NCBI RefSeq assembly: GCF_027924605.1
Contig: NZ_AP027042.1
Coordinates: forward strand, 248,001 to 312,000
Length of the DNA: 64,000 nt
DNA from: Dyella sp. GSA-30
Lineage (GTDB): Bacteria; Pseudomonadota; Gammaproteobacteria; Xanthomonadales; Rhodanobacteraceae
Reading direction: 5' to 3'
The position numbers and the translations under genes were made by a program. Shown here piece by piece: positions 19,260 through 30,021 of this stretch (its first letter is position 1; every line of letters begins with the position of its first letter). A model generated the notes under the pieces. That model was given only the letters and a program-made list of their open reading frames with translations. It had not been told where the DNA came from and did no database searches.

Positions 19260-19360
19260 GCCTGGGGATTCCGAGCGCTGATGATGCGTCGCCGCAAATT
19301 TTCGCACGGGAGCGTGCCCGGCAGCATGGCCTGACGGATGAAGATTATTTCATCTTGCAA

Positions 19361-19390
19361 TTAAAAAGGCCCGAAAACACTGGGCCTTGA
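19361..19390 (-). terminator. Rho-independent terminator of the two-component operon
   Basis: Read on the minus strand: AAGGCCC, 9-nt loop, GGGCCTT, then a T-rich tail. It is placed beyond the histidine kinase stop codon and before the efflux operon start. Confidence 0.75.
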
Positions 19391-19452
19391 GGGGGTGTAA
19401 AGGCTGCTTTGAAAAGTACTCAAGGGTGCTCTCTCAAGGACACCTGAGTTTT

Positions 19453-19520
19453 TGTAGGAGCGACTTCAGTCGCGACCCACGGTTACGTCACGGCTAGTCG
19501 CGACTGATGTCGCTCCTACA
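19453..19520. repeat. TGTAGGAGCGACTTCAGTCGCGA inverted pair
   Basis: Two head-to-head copies of the short GTAGGAGCGAC element (19453-19476 and 19497-19520) around a 20-nt centre. Half copies occur at 3517-3531, 13390-13403 and, as the GCTCCCACA variant, at 48540-48557. This is a REP-like family widely seen in Pseudomonas and Xanthomonadales genomes. Confidence 0.85.
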
Positions 19521-19522
19521 GG

Positions 19523-20953
<1,431 letters not shown>

Positions 20954-21009
20954 GGTGATCCGACCCGGCGCAGCCGCTGCGCCCTCAGGAATATAAGGAA
21001 ATCATACAG

Positions 21010-21690
21010 CTACCGCGTTGGCGCCAGCATATAACCGGTGCCGCGCACCGTGCGGATCAGGTGCGGCTGGCCGGCGCTGTCGATCTTGCGCCGCAGCCGG
21101 CCGATATGGACATCGATGACATTGGTGCCGGGATCGAAATGAAACCCCCATACGGCCTCGAAAATCATCGTACGGGTGACTACCTGACCGGAGTTGCGCA
21201 TCAGAAACTCCAGCAGGCGAAATTCGGTCGGCAGCAGATTCAACAACTGGCCGTTGCGGTGCGCCACATGCCGCACCAGATCCAGCTCGAGATCGGCCAC
21301 GCGCAGGCGGTTGCCGCCTTCGGCACTCTGGCGCCGACGCAGCAGTACTTCGGCACGCGCGGACATCTCGTCGGGCGCGAACGGCTTGGTCAGGTAGTCG
21401 TCGCCGCCGGCACGCAGGCCGCGCACGCGTTCGTCCACATCGCTCAACGCGCTGATCATCAACACCGGCGTATCGACCTGGGCGCGGCGCAATGCCGCCA
21501 CCACATCGATGCCATCCATCCCGGGCAACATGCGGTCCAGAGTGATCAGGTCGTAGTTGCCTTCGAGTGCGCGATCCAACCCATGGCGGCCATCGGCCAC
21601 CCAGTCGGCCACCATGCCGTGCACGCTCAACTCCGCCACGATTTCGCGAGCGGTGACTTCGTCGTCTTCGATGACCAGGACTTGAGGCAT
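21010..21690 (-). CDS. OmpR family response regulator
   Basis: 226 aa. Receiver domain with acidic pocket EDD (residues 8-10), phospho-acceptor Asp52 (LDRMLPGMDG) and Lys102 (TKPF); C-terminal winged helix (about 128-224) with RTVRGTGYML. Forms a pair with the histidine kinase immediately downstream. Closest in feel to the CopR/CusR/PmrA-like branch, but the signal is not determinable. Confidence 0.94.
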   Translation of the reverse strand: MPQVLVIEDDEVTAREIVAELSVHGMVADWVADGRHGLDRALEGNYDLITLDRMLPGMDGIDVVAALRRAQVDTPVLMISALSDVDERVRGLRAGGDDYLTKPFAPDEMSARAEVLLRRRQSAEGGNRLRVADLELDLVRHVAHRNGQLLNLLPTEFRLLEFLMRNSGQVVTRTMIFEAVWGFHFDPGTNVIDVHIGRLRRKIDSAGQPHLIRTVRGTGYMLAPTR

Positions 21691-21732
21691 GAGTTAAGGA
21701 GTCCGGCCGCCGCGCGGCCCATGAACGATCAA

Positions 21733-21762
21733 ACGCAAACGGCCCCCGTAAGGAGGCCGTCC
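21733..21762 (-). terminator. Probable terminator of rpoH
   Basis: On the minus strand ACGGCC, a 10-nt loop, GGCCGT, followed by TTTGCGTTTG. It lies 25-55 bp beyond the rpoH stop codon and before the response regulator start. The tail is T-rich but interrupted. Confidence 0.5.
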
Positions 21763-21786
21763 ATCTAAAGCGCGAAGCAATTCATC

Positions 21787-22644
<858 letters not shown>

Positions 22645-22674
22645 GAGGAACCTCCAGAAAACTTGGGGAACAAC

Positions 22675-22701
22675 TTAGCACTCTGTTGCTATGAGTGCTA
22701 A
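22675..22701 (-). promoter_or_regulatory. CIRCE operator (HrcA binding site) upstream of rpoH
   Basis: TTAGCACTC, nine bases, GAGTGCTAA: an exact match to the CIRCE consensus, 30 bp upstream of the rpoH start and downstream of the likely promoter. CIRCE is the binding site of the HrcA heat shock repressor, best known from groESL and hrcA/dnaK operons. Its symmetry means it also forms a hairpin in the mRNA leader. Confidence 0.93.
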
Positions 22702-22749
22702 CGGGTCGAAATGGTTCAATCCCACCTCGATCTCGCTTTACTATACCGA

Positions 22750-22778
22750 ATCGTACAGGAATGCCCCTGACTTGTCCA
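22750..22778 (-). promoter_or_regulatory. Candidate sigma-70 promoter for rpoH
   Basis: On the minus strand TGGACA, 17-bp spacer, TACGAT. Transcription would start near 22740, placing the CIRCE element inside the leader about 40-65 nt from the start. A TATAGT about 10 bp further down is an alternative -10 without a good -35. Confidence 0.5.
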
Positions 22779-22839
22779 GTGGCACCCTGCAACGCAACAA
22801 CGACCTTCGCGATATTAAAAATCTCTTAAAATCAATTCC

Positions 22840-23826
22840 TTAGCGGACACCCCAGAGCTTTTTTGCCTCTTCGGCAATGAGTTCCGGGTATTCCTCAGGG
22901 AAGAACAGCTTCGCGCCCTTTACCTTTCGTACGCCATGGGACAGAGGTAACACCTGGTCGAGGTAATCCGGACTCTTGGGGGAAAAGATCGTGTCGCCGG
23001 TTCCCCAGACGATCCTCACGGGACGGCGGAACTGACGCAGTGAGGCTTCGATGCCGGCCAGCGGATTGGGGAACAGACCCAGCGCGTAGGCATTGGTCAG
23101 CGCCATGCGTTCGGGGGTGGCGACCAGCGGACGCATATACATGTCGATGGCGTCATCCGTCGGATGACCCGGGAAGGTGTAGCAGGCGCCACCCAAGCCG
23201 GTGGGAGCATGGACCAGCGAATGATCGTCGACCTGCTTGACGAAGAAATCCCTGGCGAAGGTCCCCTTGCGCGCCGCCTCGATGACCGGCATGACACCCG
23301 GTGGTGGGCTGTCGTTCTCAACGTCGCAATTGGTCAGCAGCACGCTGCGAACGCGGTCGGCGTGGCGCACCATGAACAGCTGCGCCACCGCACCGCCGCT
23401 ATCGTTGGCGACCAGATCCACCGTGCCGACGCCTAGCGCGTCCAGAAACTCGATAAGCATGTCCACCTGGCTCGCCGGGGTCACCGACTTGCCCTGCGTC
23501 ACCTCGGTATAGCCCAGGCCCATGGAGTCGGGCGCCAGACAGCGCCGATGGGCAGCCAGCCGCGGCAGCACGCCACGCCATTGATAGCTGTTGAGCGGAA
23601 ACCCGTGCAGGAACAGAGCCACCGGCCCGCTCCCCTGCTCCACATAGGCGGTACGGCCAAACGAGGTGGCAACGAACCGGCGCATCCGGGTGTAATCCGC
23701 CACGCCCAGATCGCCTACCTTCCCGTCCCTGACCGTACCAGCCTGCGCCAGCCGACCCAGCCCGCCCGCTAAGGCGCTTGCCGCCAACACGCCGCCCGTC
23801 AATTGAAGAAATGCTCTGCGATGCAT
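22840..23826 (-). CDS. Tat-exported alpha/beta hydrolase, haloalkane dehalogenase/epoxide hydrolase-like
   Basis: 328 aa. The N-terminus HRRAFLQLTGG.. ending in AQA is a twin-arginine signal peptide, so the mature enzyme is probably periplasmic. The fold signature includes the oxyanion HGFP (74-77). The nucleophile elbow reads ANDSGGA, which places Asp142 at the nucleophile position, as in haloalkane dehalogenases and epoxide hydrolases rather than serine esterases. The start at 23826 has GAGG upstream. Divergent from an MmyB-type regulator, which probably controls it through the palindromes between them. The substrate is unknown. Confidence 0.85.
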   Translation of the reverse strand: MHRRAFLQLTGGVLAASALAGGLGRLAQAGTVRDGKVGDLGVADYTRMRRFVATSFGRTAYVEQGSGPVALFLHGFPLNSYQWRGVLPRLAAHRRCLAPDSMGLGYTEVTQGKSVTPASQVDMLIEFLDALGVGTVDLVANDSGGAVAQLFMVRHADRVRSVLLTNCDVENDSPPPGVMPVIEAARKGTFARDFFVKQVDDHSLVHAPTGLGGACYTFPGHPTDDAIDMYMRPLVATPERMALTNAYALGLFPNPLAGIEASLRQFRRPVRIVWGTGDTIFSPKSPDYLDQVLPLSHGVRKVKGAKLFFPEEYPELIAEEAKKLWGVR

Positions 23827-23884
23827 GTTCGAACCTCGCCGATGAAGTGAGGCGCATCTTTCGTCGGCGCGGAACACCCCCGCA

Positions 23885-23901
23885 ATGACCTGCAAGGTCA
23901 T
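23885..23901. promoter_or_regulatory. Palindrome 1 in the hydrolase/regulator divergent promoter
   Basis: ATGACC-TGCAA-GGTCAT, perfect 6-bp arms, in the 134-bp divergent intergenic region. Candidate operator. Confidence 0.5.
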
Positions 23902-23925
23902 GGGCGCGCGCAGGCCGGCCGACCT

Positions 23926-23944
23926 ATGATCCGCTTCGGATCAT
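23926..23944. promoter_or_regulatory. Palindrome 2 in the hydrolase/regulator divergent promoter
   Basis: ATGATCC-GCTTC-GGATCAT, perfect 7-bp arms, 17 bp before the regulator start codon. Candidate operator; a site here could also block translation initiation or transcription of the regulator itself. Confidence 0.55.
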
Positions 23945-23960
23945 CCAGGGAACCGCCCGT

Positions 23961-24770
23961 ATGTCGTCCACCCACGTCACGCCCGTTGGATCGTTGCTGC
24001 GCGAATGGCGCACGACCCGGCGCATGAGCCAGCTCGATCTCGCGCTGACAGCGGAGATCTCGGCCCGACATCTCAGTTGCCTGGAAACGGGCAAGGCGCA
24101 GCCCAGCCGCGAGATGGTCATCCGGCTCGCCGACACGCTCGGCGTGCCGTTGCGCGAACGCAACACCTGGCTGGTTGCCGCCGGCTACGCGCCGTTCTAT
24201 CCCGAGCGTCAACTGGCCGCGCCGGAGCTCGCCCAGGTGCGCCACGCGATCGAGTGCATCCTCGAACAACAGGAACCCTACCCGGCCTTCGTGCTCAATC
24301 GTCACTGGGAGGTGCTGATGGCCAACGGCGCCGCCGCACGCATCAACCGCTTCGTCATGCGCGGACGCGAAAGCAGCCACACCAACATGCTGCGGCAGAT
24401 CTTCGATCCGAACGACTTCCGTCAGGTGATCGTCAACTGGGAAGAGATTGCCAGCGAACTGCTGCGCCATCTGCATAACGAAGTGGCCTCGTCGCCTTCG
24501 GATCAGCAAGCGCGCGCGTTGCTGGACGAGATACTGGCCTATCCGGATGTGCCCGTGTCCTGGCGACAACTATCGACAGAGAAAATCCCCTCACCGCTGA
24601 TGACCACGGTTCTGCAACGCGACGATCAACGGCTGAGCTTCTTCTCGACCATCACCACGTTCGGTACGCCACGCGACGTGACGCTCGACGATCTGCATAT
24701 CGAGTCGTGCTTTCCCGTCGATGAAGAAACGGCGGCGTTCTGTCAGATGTTGAAGCGCAAGGATCCTTAG
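23961..24770 (+). CDS. XRE family regulator with MmyB-like ligand-binding domain
   Basis: 269 aa. Helix-turn-helix at about residues 8-62 ([21 protein letters not shown]), followed by an MmyB-like PAS-type domain (about 95-265) that in this family binds small lipophilic molecules. Members usually sit divergent to an oxidoreductase or hydrolase gene that they regulate, which is the arrangement here. The ATG follows AGGGA at a spacing of 11 bases. Its 3' end overlaps the convergent ung gene by four bases. Confidence 0.9.
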   Translation: MSSTHVTPVGSLLREWRTTRRMSQLDLALTAEISARHLSCLETGKAQPSREMVIRLADTLGVPLRERNTWLVAAGYAPFYPERQLAAPELAQVRHAIECILEQQEPYPAFVLNRHWEVLMANGAAARINRFVMRGRESSHTNMLRQIFDPNDFRQVIVNWEEIASELLRHLHNEVASSPSDQQARALLDEILAYPDVPVSWRQLSTEKIPSPLMTTVLQRDDQRLSFFSTITTFGTPRDVTLDDLHIESCFPVDEETAAFCQMLKRKDP

Positions 24771-25471
24771 ACCGTCAACTCGCTGCGCATGGGCAACGAC
24801 CAGTCGATCGGCGCCTGCCCATGTTCGGTCAGATACTGATTGGCGGCGGAGAAATGACCGCAGCCGAGAAACCCGCGATGCGCGGACAGCGGCGAGGGAT
24901 GCACCGATTTCAGGACACGATGCTTGCGCGTGTCGATCAGCTGACCCTTCTTCTGCGCATACGATCCCCACAGCATGAACACGATGTCCTCGCGTTCGCG
25001 ATTAAGTGCGTCGATCGCGGCATCGGTAAAACCTTCCCAGCCCTTGCCTTGATGCGCATTGGCCATGCCACGCTCCACCGTCAACACGGCGTTGAGCAGC
25101 AGCACGCCACGATCCGCCCAAGGCGTCAGGCAACCGTGATCGGGCGATGCGATGCCCAGATCACGCTGGATCTCCTTGAAGATGTTCTGCAACGACGGCG
25201 GCGTCTGCACGCCGGGGCGTACCGAGAAACACAGACCATGCGCCTGATTCGGGCCGTGATAGGGATCCTGCCCAAGAATCACCACGCGCACCGCATCGAA
25301 CGGCGTGTGATCGAAGGCCGCGAAAATATCCGGCCCGGGCGGATAGATCACCTTGCCGGCCTGCTTCTCGGCGCGCAGAAATGCGGAGAGCGCCTGCATC
25401 TCGGGACGCTCGAGATAATCGCCGATGCGCGCCTTCCACGAAGGCTCCAGCTTCACCCGTTCGTTGCTCAT
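24767..25471 (-). CDS. ung: Uracil-DNA glycosylase, family 1
   Basis: Removes uracil from DNA as the first step of base excision repair. 234 aa, normal length. The water-activating loop GQDPYHG is at residues 67-73 (Asp69 catalytic) and the leucine intercalation loop [11 protein letters not shown] near residue 190; [10 protein letters not shown] is also conserved. The start ATG overlaps the stop of the upstream dual-receiver gene (ATGA), suggesting translational coupling. Confidence 0.97.
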   Translation of the reverse strand: MSNERVKLEPSWKARIGDYLERPEMQALSAFLRAEKQAGKVIYPPGPDIFAAFDHTPFDAVRVVILGQDPYHGPNQAHGLCFSVRPGVQTPPSLQNIFKEIQRDLGIASPDHGCLTPWADRGVLLLNAVLTVERGMANAHQGKGWEGFTDAAIDALNREREDIVFMLWGSYAQKKGQLIDTRKHRVLKSVHPSPLSAHRGFLGCGHFSAANQYLTEHGQAPIDWSLPMRSELTV

Positions 25472-26310
25472 GCGGTAGCGCTGCGCTCACGCAAATGGCG
25501 GGCAACGCGCAACTGGAACAGCAACTTGGTAATCAACAATTTTTCCTCGATCGGTTTCTCGACCAGATCGTTGGCGCCCGCTCTCAGCAGGGCCGCCTGA
25601 TTGGCCGGGTTTTCGTCGCCTGTCATCACCAGCACCGGCAACGAGCCTTTGCTGTAACCGTAATCGCGACGTATGCGATCGAGCAAGTCGCCGCCGGTCA
25701 GCTCGCCTTTAAGGCTGACGTCGGTCAGCACGATATCCGCACCGACGATGCCTTGCGCACGCGCCGTCTCCAGCATGGCGAGCGCATCTTCGGCGCTGAT
25801 CACATGGCGCACGGTGAGGCCGTATTTCTCCAGCATCCGACGCGTCGCCAACGCGACCACGCGGCTGTCCTCGACGTAAAGCACCTCGCCGTCGGCCATG
25901 CTTTCGGGCCGCACATAGCCGCGAATGAATTCGCCCAGCGCCTGAAAGCCCAGTGATTTGTCGAAGTAGTCGGTGACGTGCTCGCCGAGCGTGCGCCGGT
26001 GCAGGCGATCGTCGACGTCACCGGAAACAACCACGATGGGAATGTAGATCTGCGGCGCGAACTCCCGCACATAACGCGCCAGCTCCAGGCCATCCATATC
26101 GGGCAGCCGCAGCGACACGGTAATGAAATCGAACACGCCGCTTTCGAGCAGCTTGTGTGCCTCGGCGCCGGTACCGCAGCCGACCACGTCGGCTCCAGGC
26201 AACTCGGCATTGAGCACGCGCGTGATCAACTGCCGCACGACCTTGGAACCGTCCACCACCAATACACGCGGTGCCGCACTAACGACACGATTACTGAAAC
26301 TTGCACTCAT
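25468..26310 (-). CDS. Dual-receiver response regulator, first receiver lacks the phospho-acceptor Asp
   Basis: 280 aa, two CheY-like domains and no recognisable output domain. Receiver 1 (about residues 15-130): the acidic pair is degraded (VVDGS at 18-22) and the phosphorylation position is Ser66 in [11 protein letters not shown], so it is probably a pseudo-receiver. Receiver 2 (about 142-265): acidic YVEDS, phospho-acceptor Asp197 in LTDVSL and Lys252 in EKP are intact. The MSASF start at 26310 is preferred; GTG at 26361 is an alternative. Upstream of and coupled to ung. It may pass signals to a separate effector; the partner is unknown. Confidence 0.85.
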   Translation of the reverse strand: MSASFSNRVVSAAPRVLVVDGSKVVRQLITRVLNAELPGADVVGCGTGAEAHKLLESGVFDFITVSLRLPDMDGLELARYVREFAPQIYIPIVVVSGDVDDRLHRRTLGEHVTDYFDKSLGFQALGEFIRGYVRPESMADGEVLYVEDSRVVALATRRMLEKYGLTVRHVISAEDALAMLETARAQGIVGADIVLTDVSLKGELTGGDLLDRIRRDYGYSKGSLPVLVMTGDENPANQAALLRAGANDLVEKPIEEKLLITKLLFQLRVARHLRERSATA

Positions 26311-26448
26311 CCGCAGCCCGCCCATCGGAAACGCGACGCTTGAAGAATCCCGGGCAAACACCCCCGTGCGCCCGTCGAGACATGCATCTTGCCTTGTTCC
26401 GCGCCCGGATGCCTGCGACCTGAGTCGCCGCCCGGCCCATCCGGGCTG

Positions 26449-27420
26449 TTACACGGCCTTACGTAACTGCCACGCGCTCATCAGGCGCGCACCCAGCCAA
26501 CCCAGCACGGCCGCACCCACCGGCACCGCCGCCAGCAGCCACCAGGGCAGCCCGCCGACCTGTAGTTTGCCGTCGTAAGCGTGACTCAACTGTGTCACTG
26601 GGTCGACCAGGGCAAATTCGACCACCAGGGCGACCCCGGCGGCGATGATGCCGCTGAGCAGGCCATACCAGATGCCTGCATACAGATAGGGCCGGCGCAC
26701 GAAGGCGCGGCTGGCCCCGACCAGCATCAGTACATCGATCTCTTCGGCACGGCTGGAGATATCCACGCGCACCGTATTGGCGACCACCAGCAACGCCGCC
26801 AGCGCCAGCATGGCGGCGAGCACCAGCACGGTACGGTTGCCGACCGCCAGCAACGCGTCCAGCCGTTGGCGCCAGCTACCGGCGTCCTGCACCTGATCGA
26901 TACCGTGCATGGCGCGCATGTCGGTCACCAGGCGTTCGACGCCATCGGCACCGATATCGGGCTTGGGCATCACCTCGAGCACATACGGCAGCGGATTTTC
27001 GTCCAGCGTATGGAGCGCCGTGCCGAAGCCCTGCATCTTGGCCAGCTCATCCATGCCTTGCTGGGGCGTCTTGACCCCGACGGCGGCAACGTCGACACGT
27101 TCGCGCAAGGTGGTGGCCAGCGCTTCGACCGCGGCACCGGCCTGGCCCGGTTTCAGGAATGCGCTGACGGCCTGATTCTGGCCCAGCGCATCGCCCAGGT
27201 TCTGGACGTTGGCGAGCAGCAGGTAGAAGGCCAGCGGCAGCGCCAGGGCCAGACCCATCACCGCGATGGTGAGAAACGTGCCCAACGGCCGCGAGAACAG
27301 TCGACGTAGGCTGGCCGCCGCGCTCCAGCCGTGATGCTCGCGCCAGCTGGCGACCGGGCGGCCACGGCTGCGCTCGGTACGCGGTGCGATATCGAGCTGA
27401 TCATTCGGATGCTGATCCAT
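26449..27420 (-). CDS. ftsX: Cell division protein FtsX
   Basis: Integral membrane partner of FtsE at the septum, 323 aa. It controls amidase activation at the divisome and lacks transport function in the usual sense. A cytosolic N-terminal tail rich in Arg and Pro, TM1 (about 47-69), a periplasmic ECD of about 110 residues, then three C-terminal helices with the FtsX fold (EIDVLMLVGASRAFVRRPYLY). Starts two bases after the ftsE stop codon. Confidence 0.95.
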   Translation of the reverse strand: MDQHPNDQLDIAPRTERSRGRPVASWREHHGWSAAASLRRLFSRPLGTFLTIAVMGLALALPLAFYLLLANVQNLGDALGQNQAVSAFLKPGQAGAAVEALATTLRERVDVAAVGVKTPQQGMDELAKMQGFGTALHTLDENPLPYVLEVMPKPDIGADGVERLVTDMRAMHGIDQVQDAGSWRQRLDALLAVGNRTVLVLAAMLALAALLVVANTVRVDISSRAEEIDVLMLVGASRAFVRRPYLYAGIWYGLLSGIIAAGVALVVEFALVDPVTQLSHAYDGKLQVGGLPWWLLAAVPVGAAVLGWLGARLMSAWQLRKAV

Positions 27421-27422
27421 GC

Positions 27423-28100
27423 TTACAGCACCTCCTGCGCGGCCACGTCGGCGACCAGCCGGCCGTGATCGAGTACGACCACGCGCTTTTTCATCTTCTT
27501 GATCAGCGGCAGGTCATGGCTGGCGACCAGCACGGTCGTGCCGACATTCTGGAATTCCGCGAACAGACCCATGATTTCCATCGCTAGCTGCGGATCGAGA
27601 TTGCCGGTCGGCTCATCGGCGATCAGTAGCGAAGGCTTGGCGACGATCGCACGCGCGATACCCACGCGCTGCTGTTCACCGGCCGAAAGCGAATCGGGCA
27701 GCTGGCGCTCGTAGGCAAGCAGGCCGACTTTTTCCAGCGCGGCGCGCACGCGGCGACCACGCTCCTGTGGCGCTACGCCACCGATGACCAGCGGCAGCTC
27801 CACGTTGGCGAAAACGGTGCGTTCCATCAGCAGGCGGTGATCCTGGAAAACCATGCCGATCCGGCGACGCAGCTTGGGAATGCCGCCGCGCCCGACTTTG
27901 GCCAGGCTCTGTCCATCCATCATGATCACGCCGTGCGATGGGCGCTCGATCAGGCCGAGCAGCTTGAGCAGCGTGCTCTTGCCGGCGCCGGAATGCCCGG
28001 TGACGAAGGCCATTTCGCCATCGGCGACCTCGAACGAAAGTTGGGATAGCGCTTCATGGCCACCCTCATAGCGTTTGCTGACTTGTTCGAAGCGAATCAC
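27423..28100 (-). CDS. ftsE: Cell division ATP-binding protein FtsE
   Basis: ABC-type ATPase of the FtsEX complex, 225 aa, typical. Walker A GHSGAGKS at residues 35-42, Q-loop MVFQDHRLL, signature LSAGEQQR, Walker B LLIADEPTG, H-loop ASHD. The GTG start at 28100 is preceded by GGGGGAT and gives the family N-terminus IRFEQVSKRYEGG; the frame continues upstream into repeat DNA, which is not coding. Confidence 0.96.
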   Translation of the reverse strand: MIRFEQVSKRYEGGHEALSQLSFEVADGEMAFVTGHSGAGKSTLLKLLGLIERPSHGVIMMDGQSLAKVGRGGIPKLRRRIGMVFQDHRLLMERTVFANVELPLVIGGVAPQERGRRVRAALEKVGLLAYERQLPDSLSAGEQQRVGIARAIVAKPSLLIADEPTGNLDPQLAMEIMGLFAEFQNVGTTVLVASHDLPLIKKMKKRVVVLDHGRLVADVAAQEVL

Positions 28101-28197
28101 GCAAATCCCCCGGCCTGTTTGCCGACAGTGGAAAGGATAAGCGGCGGTAAGGAAAACTTCGAGAGATTTTCCGTCGCTGACCTGGCGAGCGAAAGAC

Positions 28198-28288
28198 GCT
28201 GGACCCCGGCATGCACCGGGGCGACGAACCATGGAAAGCAGCGGCAAAACCCGCCTGCACCGTCGCCCCGGCGAACGCCGGGGCGCAG
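28198..28288. repeat. CCCCGGC palindromic repeat, copy b
   Basis: Two arms, CCCCGGCATGCACCGGGGCGACGA (about 28204-28227) and CGTCGCCCCGGCGAACGCCGGGGC (28261-28284), related to the tal-downstream repeat. Unlike the other copies each arm is itself a small palindrome. Located between rhlB and ftsE, both on the minus strand. Confidence 0.75.
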
Positions 28289-28296
28289 TGCCTTTA

Positions 28297-30021
28297 TCAA
28301 CGCCCGGTAAACAACCGCGTCAGACGACGGAAGAAACCCGGCTTCTTCGGTGCGGTGTGCTCGCCGGCGTGTGCCGCTGCGGTGGCAACAACCTGGCGCG
28401 AACGACCGTTGCCGGCCTGCTCGCCACCGTTACGCGGCGGACGACGCTCGCCACGCGGGCGATCGTTGTTGCGCTCGCTCGGCGCAGCGGCGGCGCTGCC
28501 GTTGCTGTTTTGCACCTGCGCGGCATCGCCCTCGCGACGACGACCACGACCGCCACGGCGACGACGGCGCTTGCGCTCCGCCTCGCCCGCCACGGAAGCG
28601 GCATCGCCCGCGGGCGCAGCCACCGGCGCAACCGTCGCTGGTGCGGCGGCCGGCTTGCGCTCGGTACGCTCGCGCCTTTCGCCGTCGCGCGGCTTGCGCG
28701 AATCGCCACCGCGGCCGCCTTCGCGGCGTGAACGGCCACCGGGACCGCCGCTGTCCTTCTTCTCGCGCGCAATGACCTTGTCGCCGAACTCGGCGCTATC
28801 GGCCGCGGCATGGGCCACGAACTGCTCGTCGATCTGCTTGGGCTTGGGCATCACCAGCAATTCGGGATCGATCGCCGCGACCGGGATACGTTGCCCGATA
28901 TAGGTTTCGATATCCGGCAGCGACATCGCATACAGGTCGCAGGCGAAGCTGATCGCATCGCCCTCGGCACCCAGACGCGCGGTACGGCCGATGCGATGCA
29001 CATAATCCTCGGCATCCTGCGGCAGGTCGTAATTGAATACGTGGCTGACCGCCGGGATATGCAGGCCGCGTGCGGCCACATCGGTGCACACCAGCATGTC
29101 GAGCTGGCCTTCCTGGAAGCGCTGCAGCAACTTCTGGCGCTTCAACTGCGGCACGTCGCCCGACAAGGCACCGACGCGATAACCCTGGCGCTTCACGCGG
29201 TCGGTCACGCGCTCGGCGGCCGCCTTGGTGTTGACGAAGATGATGCTGCGCTCGGCGCTGGTGCGCTCAAGCAGGTTGAGCAGCAACGGCATCTTTTCTT
29301 CTTTCGAAGGGAAGAACACCTGCTGACGCACGCGATCGGCGGTGACGTTTTCGGTTTCGACCGCCAGCTTCTCGGCGTTATGCATGTGCTCGTATGCGAG
29401 CTCCAGCACGCGATGGCTGAGCGTGGCCGAGAACAGCAGCACCTGGCGCTGTTCGCGCGCCGGCAGGCGGCGGAAGATGAAACGCACGTCCTTGATGAAG
29501 CCCAGGTCGAACATGCGATCGGCTTCGTCGATCACCATCACTTCGACGCCGTTGAAGCCGAAGACCTGCTGCTTGTAGTAATCGAGCAGGCGGCCGGGCG
29601 TGGCGATGATGATGTCGCAGCCGTCTTTCAATTGCTGGCGCTGCTTGTCGTAATCGACGCCGCCATAAATCAGTGCGGTGCGCAGGCCAGTGTGGCGACC
29701 GATCGCCTTGGCGTCCTTTTCGATCTGGATGGCCAGCTCGCGGGTCGGCGCGATCACCAGCGCGCGCGGATCGCTGTCCTTGCGCTCGGCCACGGCCGGG
29801 CGGGTCAGCAGGCGATTCATCATCGCCACCAGGAAGGCGCAGGTCTTGCCGGTACCGGTCTGGGCCTGGCCCGCGACGTCGCGGCCGGCCAGGGCCATCG
29901 GCAGGGTCAATGCCTGGATCGGGGTGCAGCGGGTAAAACCGGATTCGTCCAGGCCCTGCTGCAGTAGAGGATGAAGGTCGAAATTGGTGAAAAAGGTATC
30001 AGTGAGTACGGTTTGGGACAT
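28297..30021 (-). CDS. rhlB: DEAD-box ATP-dependent RNA helicase RhlB
   Basis: RNA helicase that unwinds structured RNA, in E. coli as part of the degradosome. 574 aa, against about 420 in E. coli. Motif I AQTGTGKT at residues 53-60, [12 protein letters not shown] at 165-168, SAT, and [10 protein letters not shown] are all present. The extra length is a C-terminal tail (about 430-574) rich in Arg, Gly, Glu and Ala, with [10 protein letters not shown]-type RNA-binding stretches. Divergent from trxA-rho, the same neighbourhood as in E. coli, which supports the name. The ATG at 30021 lacks a strong Shine-Dalgarno. Confidence 0.93.
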   Translation of the reverse strand: MSQTVLTDTFFTNFDLHPLLQQGLDESGFTRCTPIQALTLPMALAGRDVAGQAQTGTGKTCAFLVAMMNRLLTRPAVAERKDSDPRALVIAPTRELAIQIEKDAKAIGRHTGLRTALIYGGVDYDKQRQQLKDGCDIIIATPGRLLDYYKQQVFGFNGVEVMVIDEADRMFDLGFIKDVRFIFRRLPAREQRQVLLFSATLSHRVLELAYEHMHNAEKLAVETENVTADRVRQQVFFPSKEEKMPLLLNLLERTSAERSIIFVNTKAAAERVTDRVKRQGYRVGALSGDVPQLKRQKLLQRFQEGQLDMLVCTDVAARGLHIPAVSHVFNYDLPQDAEDYVHRIGRTARLGAEGDAISFACDLYAMSLPDIETYIGQRIPVAAIDPELLVMPKPKQIDEQFVAHAAADSAEFGDKVIAREKKDSGGPGGRSRREGGRGGDSRKPRDGERRERTERKPAAAPATVAPVAAPAGDAASVAGEAERKRRRRRGGRGRRREGDAAQVQNSNGSAAAAPSERNNDRPRGERRPPRNGGEQAGNGRSRQVVATAAAHAGEHTAPKKPGFFRRLTRLFTGR

